Assembly: GCA_937907525.1 (NCBI GenBank)
Contig: CALCIB010000376.1
Location: forward strand, 1 to 14,888
DNA: 14,888 nucleotides
Reading direction: 5' to 3'
Origin: an uncultured Planctomycetales bacterium
GTDB taxonomy: Bacteria > Planctomycetota > Planctomycetia > Isosphaerales > Isosphaeraceae
Of this stretch, positions 13,968-14,888 are shown piece by piece; the first letter of the stretch is position 1; every line of letters begins with the position of its first letter. The notes beneath the pieces were generated by a model that ran no database searches, was not told the DNA's origin, and saw only the letters and a list, made by a program, of their open reading frames with translations. A program made the position numbers and the translations under genes.

Positions 13968-14012
13968 GGGCGTTCCTCCCGAGCGTCGCGTCGGATTCAA
14001 GCGTGCATGTCG

Positions 14013-14042
14013 AGTCTAGCAAGATCCCGGTCGGCCCGCCAG
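14013..14042 (-). promoter_or_regulatory. Candidate promoter of the Uma2-family gene
   Basis: On the minus strand CTGGCG (14037-14042) and TAGACT (14013-14018) are 18 bases apart. It predicts a leader of about 40 bases ending in the GGGAGG site before GTG 13967, which supports that start over the upstream TTG. Confidence 0.45.
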
Positions 14043-14067
14043 CCGGGCCCGCGACCCGTCGTTCGAC

Positions 14068-14082
14068 TTGTAATATTTACAA
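14068..14082. promoter_or_regulatory. AT-rich palindrome TTGTAA-TAT-TTACAA, possible operator
   Basis: TTGTAATATTTACAA is a perfect inverted repeat with a 3-base centre, inside an AT-rich island (about 14066-14120) in otherwise GC-rich DNA. It sits just upstream of the candidate Uma2 promoter and about 430 bases before the YTV gene. The form suits a dimeric regulator, but none is encoded nearby. Confidence 0.35.
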
Positions 14083-14507
14083 AACCTCGCGCACTTTACT
14101 TTTTCTCGCGGAAAACCGAACGTCGCGCGCGGGTTTTGCGTATCATGAGCGTGGCGGGGCCGTCGAGCCGGACGGGTCGGCGGTCGCGCGGGTCGTCCCA
14201 TCCGCTTGACGATCGGATTCCTCGCCGACGACGCGGTCGATTTAATCGTCAGAGGACGAACCGGGGCGTCGGGAATCGCCGGATTCGGCTCAAGTCGGGC
14301 GGGGCGGCGGTGATATAGTGAGGATGGGAGGCCCCTCGGAGGGCCGAACGTATTGGCATCGGCATGAATCGGCTGGCCCCTTGAGGGATTTCCGGGGGGC
14401 GATCGAGTTTTTTCGCGAGGGCTTTCTCAGGGACGAGACCGCGCGACCTCGGGACCGTCGGCCTTCGGGTCGGCGTGAGCTTCGAGGGTCCTTGAGGGAG
14501 TTCGGCA
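14083..14507 (+). promoter_or_regulatory. Long upstream region of the YTV gene with extended -10 promoter
   Basis: No credible gene lies here. TGATATAGT (14311-14319) is a good extended -10 element; a -35 box is not evident, which such promoters can do without. Transcription from about 14326 would give a leader of about 180 bases. The leader contains two copies of CCTTGAGGGA (near 14379 and 14490), the second forming the ribosome site, and a T-run (14408-14413). I could not fit it to a known riboswitch. The part before 14300 shows only TTGACG at 14199-14204 without a matching -10. Confidence 0.4.
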
Positions 14508-14888
14508 ATGTCCACGTCGATAAGACCCATGAGCCTGGCCGCGGCGTCGGCCGTCGCCCTGCTGCTCGGCGGGGCCGCGCCGTCGGCGTGGGCCACCTAC
14601 GGCGGCGGCGCGTGCATGTCGTGCGCCCCCGCGCCGGTCGTCGCCACCGGCGTCGTCGCCCTGGCGCCGCAAGTCGAGACCGTCTACCAGACCGTCTATG
14701 AGACCGTCTACGAAACCGAGCCCGTCACCTACACGGAGACGCGCTACCGTACCGCCTACAGGACCGAGAACTACACGGTCATGCGGCCGGTGACCGAGAC
14801 GTCTTACGTCCAGCGCAAGTACACCGTCTCCAAGCCGGTGTATCAGACCGTCAATCAAGAGCGCAAGTACACGGTGATGAAGCCCGTG
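14508..14888 (+). CDS. YTV-type planctomycete surface protein, N-terminal part (runs off window)
   Basis: The first 127 codons of a protein open to the end of the window. ATG at 14508 has GAGGGAG seven bases upstream. A signal peptide is clear: SLAAASAVALLLGG, then APSAWA with likely cleavage after Ala29. A short Gly/Cys part follows (YGGGACMSCAP, Cys36 and Cys39). From about residue 56 the chain consists of short Tyr/Thr/Val repeats: ETVYQTVYETVYETEPVTYT, RKYTVSKPVYQTV, ERKYTVMKPV. This is the YTV-motif pattern (PF07639 type) known from secreted and cell-wall proteins of Rhodopirellula and other planctomycetes; the molecular role is unknown. The repeats should form extended beta-like structure. 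Full length and any C-terminal anchor lie outside the window. Confidence 0.85.
   Translation, partial: MSTSIRPMSLAAASAVALLLGGAAPSAWATYGGGACMSCAPAPVVATGVVALAPQVETVYQTVYETVYETEPVTYTETRYRTAYRTENYTVMRPVTETSYVQRKYTVSKPVYQTVNQERKYTVMKPV

Overview
The window looks like chromosomal DNA of a planctomycete, most likely of the Isosphaeraceae (Paludisphaera/Singulisphaera-like). The reasons are very high GC content with G/C-ending codons, a large WD40 protein, an Uma2-family protein, an exosortase-type CAAX protease, and the start of a Tyr-Thr-Val-rich (YTV) secreted protein, a family known from planctomycete cell surfaces. The lineage is inferred from gene content; no rRNA, tRNA, CRISPR array, transposase or phage gene was seen.

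Layout. Positions 1-427 hold a composite inverted repeat and a duplicated fragment of the 3' end of the ribosomal protein S1 gene, including its terminator. A secreted or anchored WD40 protein (428-2536, minus) follows, then a disturbed stretch with a 56-bp tandem duplication (2537-2999), then the intact six-domain S1 gene (3072-4862, minus). S1 and a small lipoprotein gene (5183-5710, plus) are read divergently from a shared promoter region. A gene-poor stretch (5711-6454) leads to an HGSNAT/DUF5009-like membrane protein (6455-7549, plus), which converges on an aldo/keto reductase (7595-8545, minus). Divergent to the reductase is an exported poly-gamma-glutamate hydrolase-like protein (8732-9712). 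A HAD phosphatase (10016-10672), a CAAX-type intramembrane protease (10930-11640) and a rhomboid protease (11887-13056) follow, all on the plus strand and separated by copies of the composite repeat. An Uma2-family protein with a heptad coiled-coil tail (13095-13967, minus) converges on the rhomboid gene. The window ends in the first 127 codons of a YTV-type surface protein (14508 onward).

How it fits together. Most genes appear to be single transcription units rather than one operon. A loose theme is the cell envelope: lipoprotein, membrane acyltransferase-like protein, exported hydrolase, two intramembrane proteases and a surface protein. No single pathway links them. I did not find a convincing new multi-gene system. 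The strongest unusual signals are the duplicated S1 tail with terminator bracketing the WD40 gene, with terminator stems that differ yet still pair perfectly, and two full-length repeat copies in opposite orientation around the CAAX protease gene.
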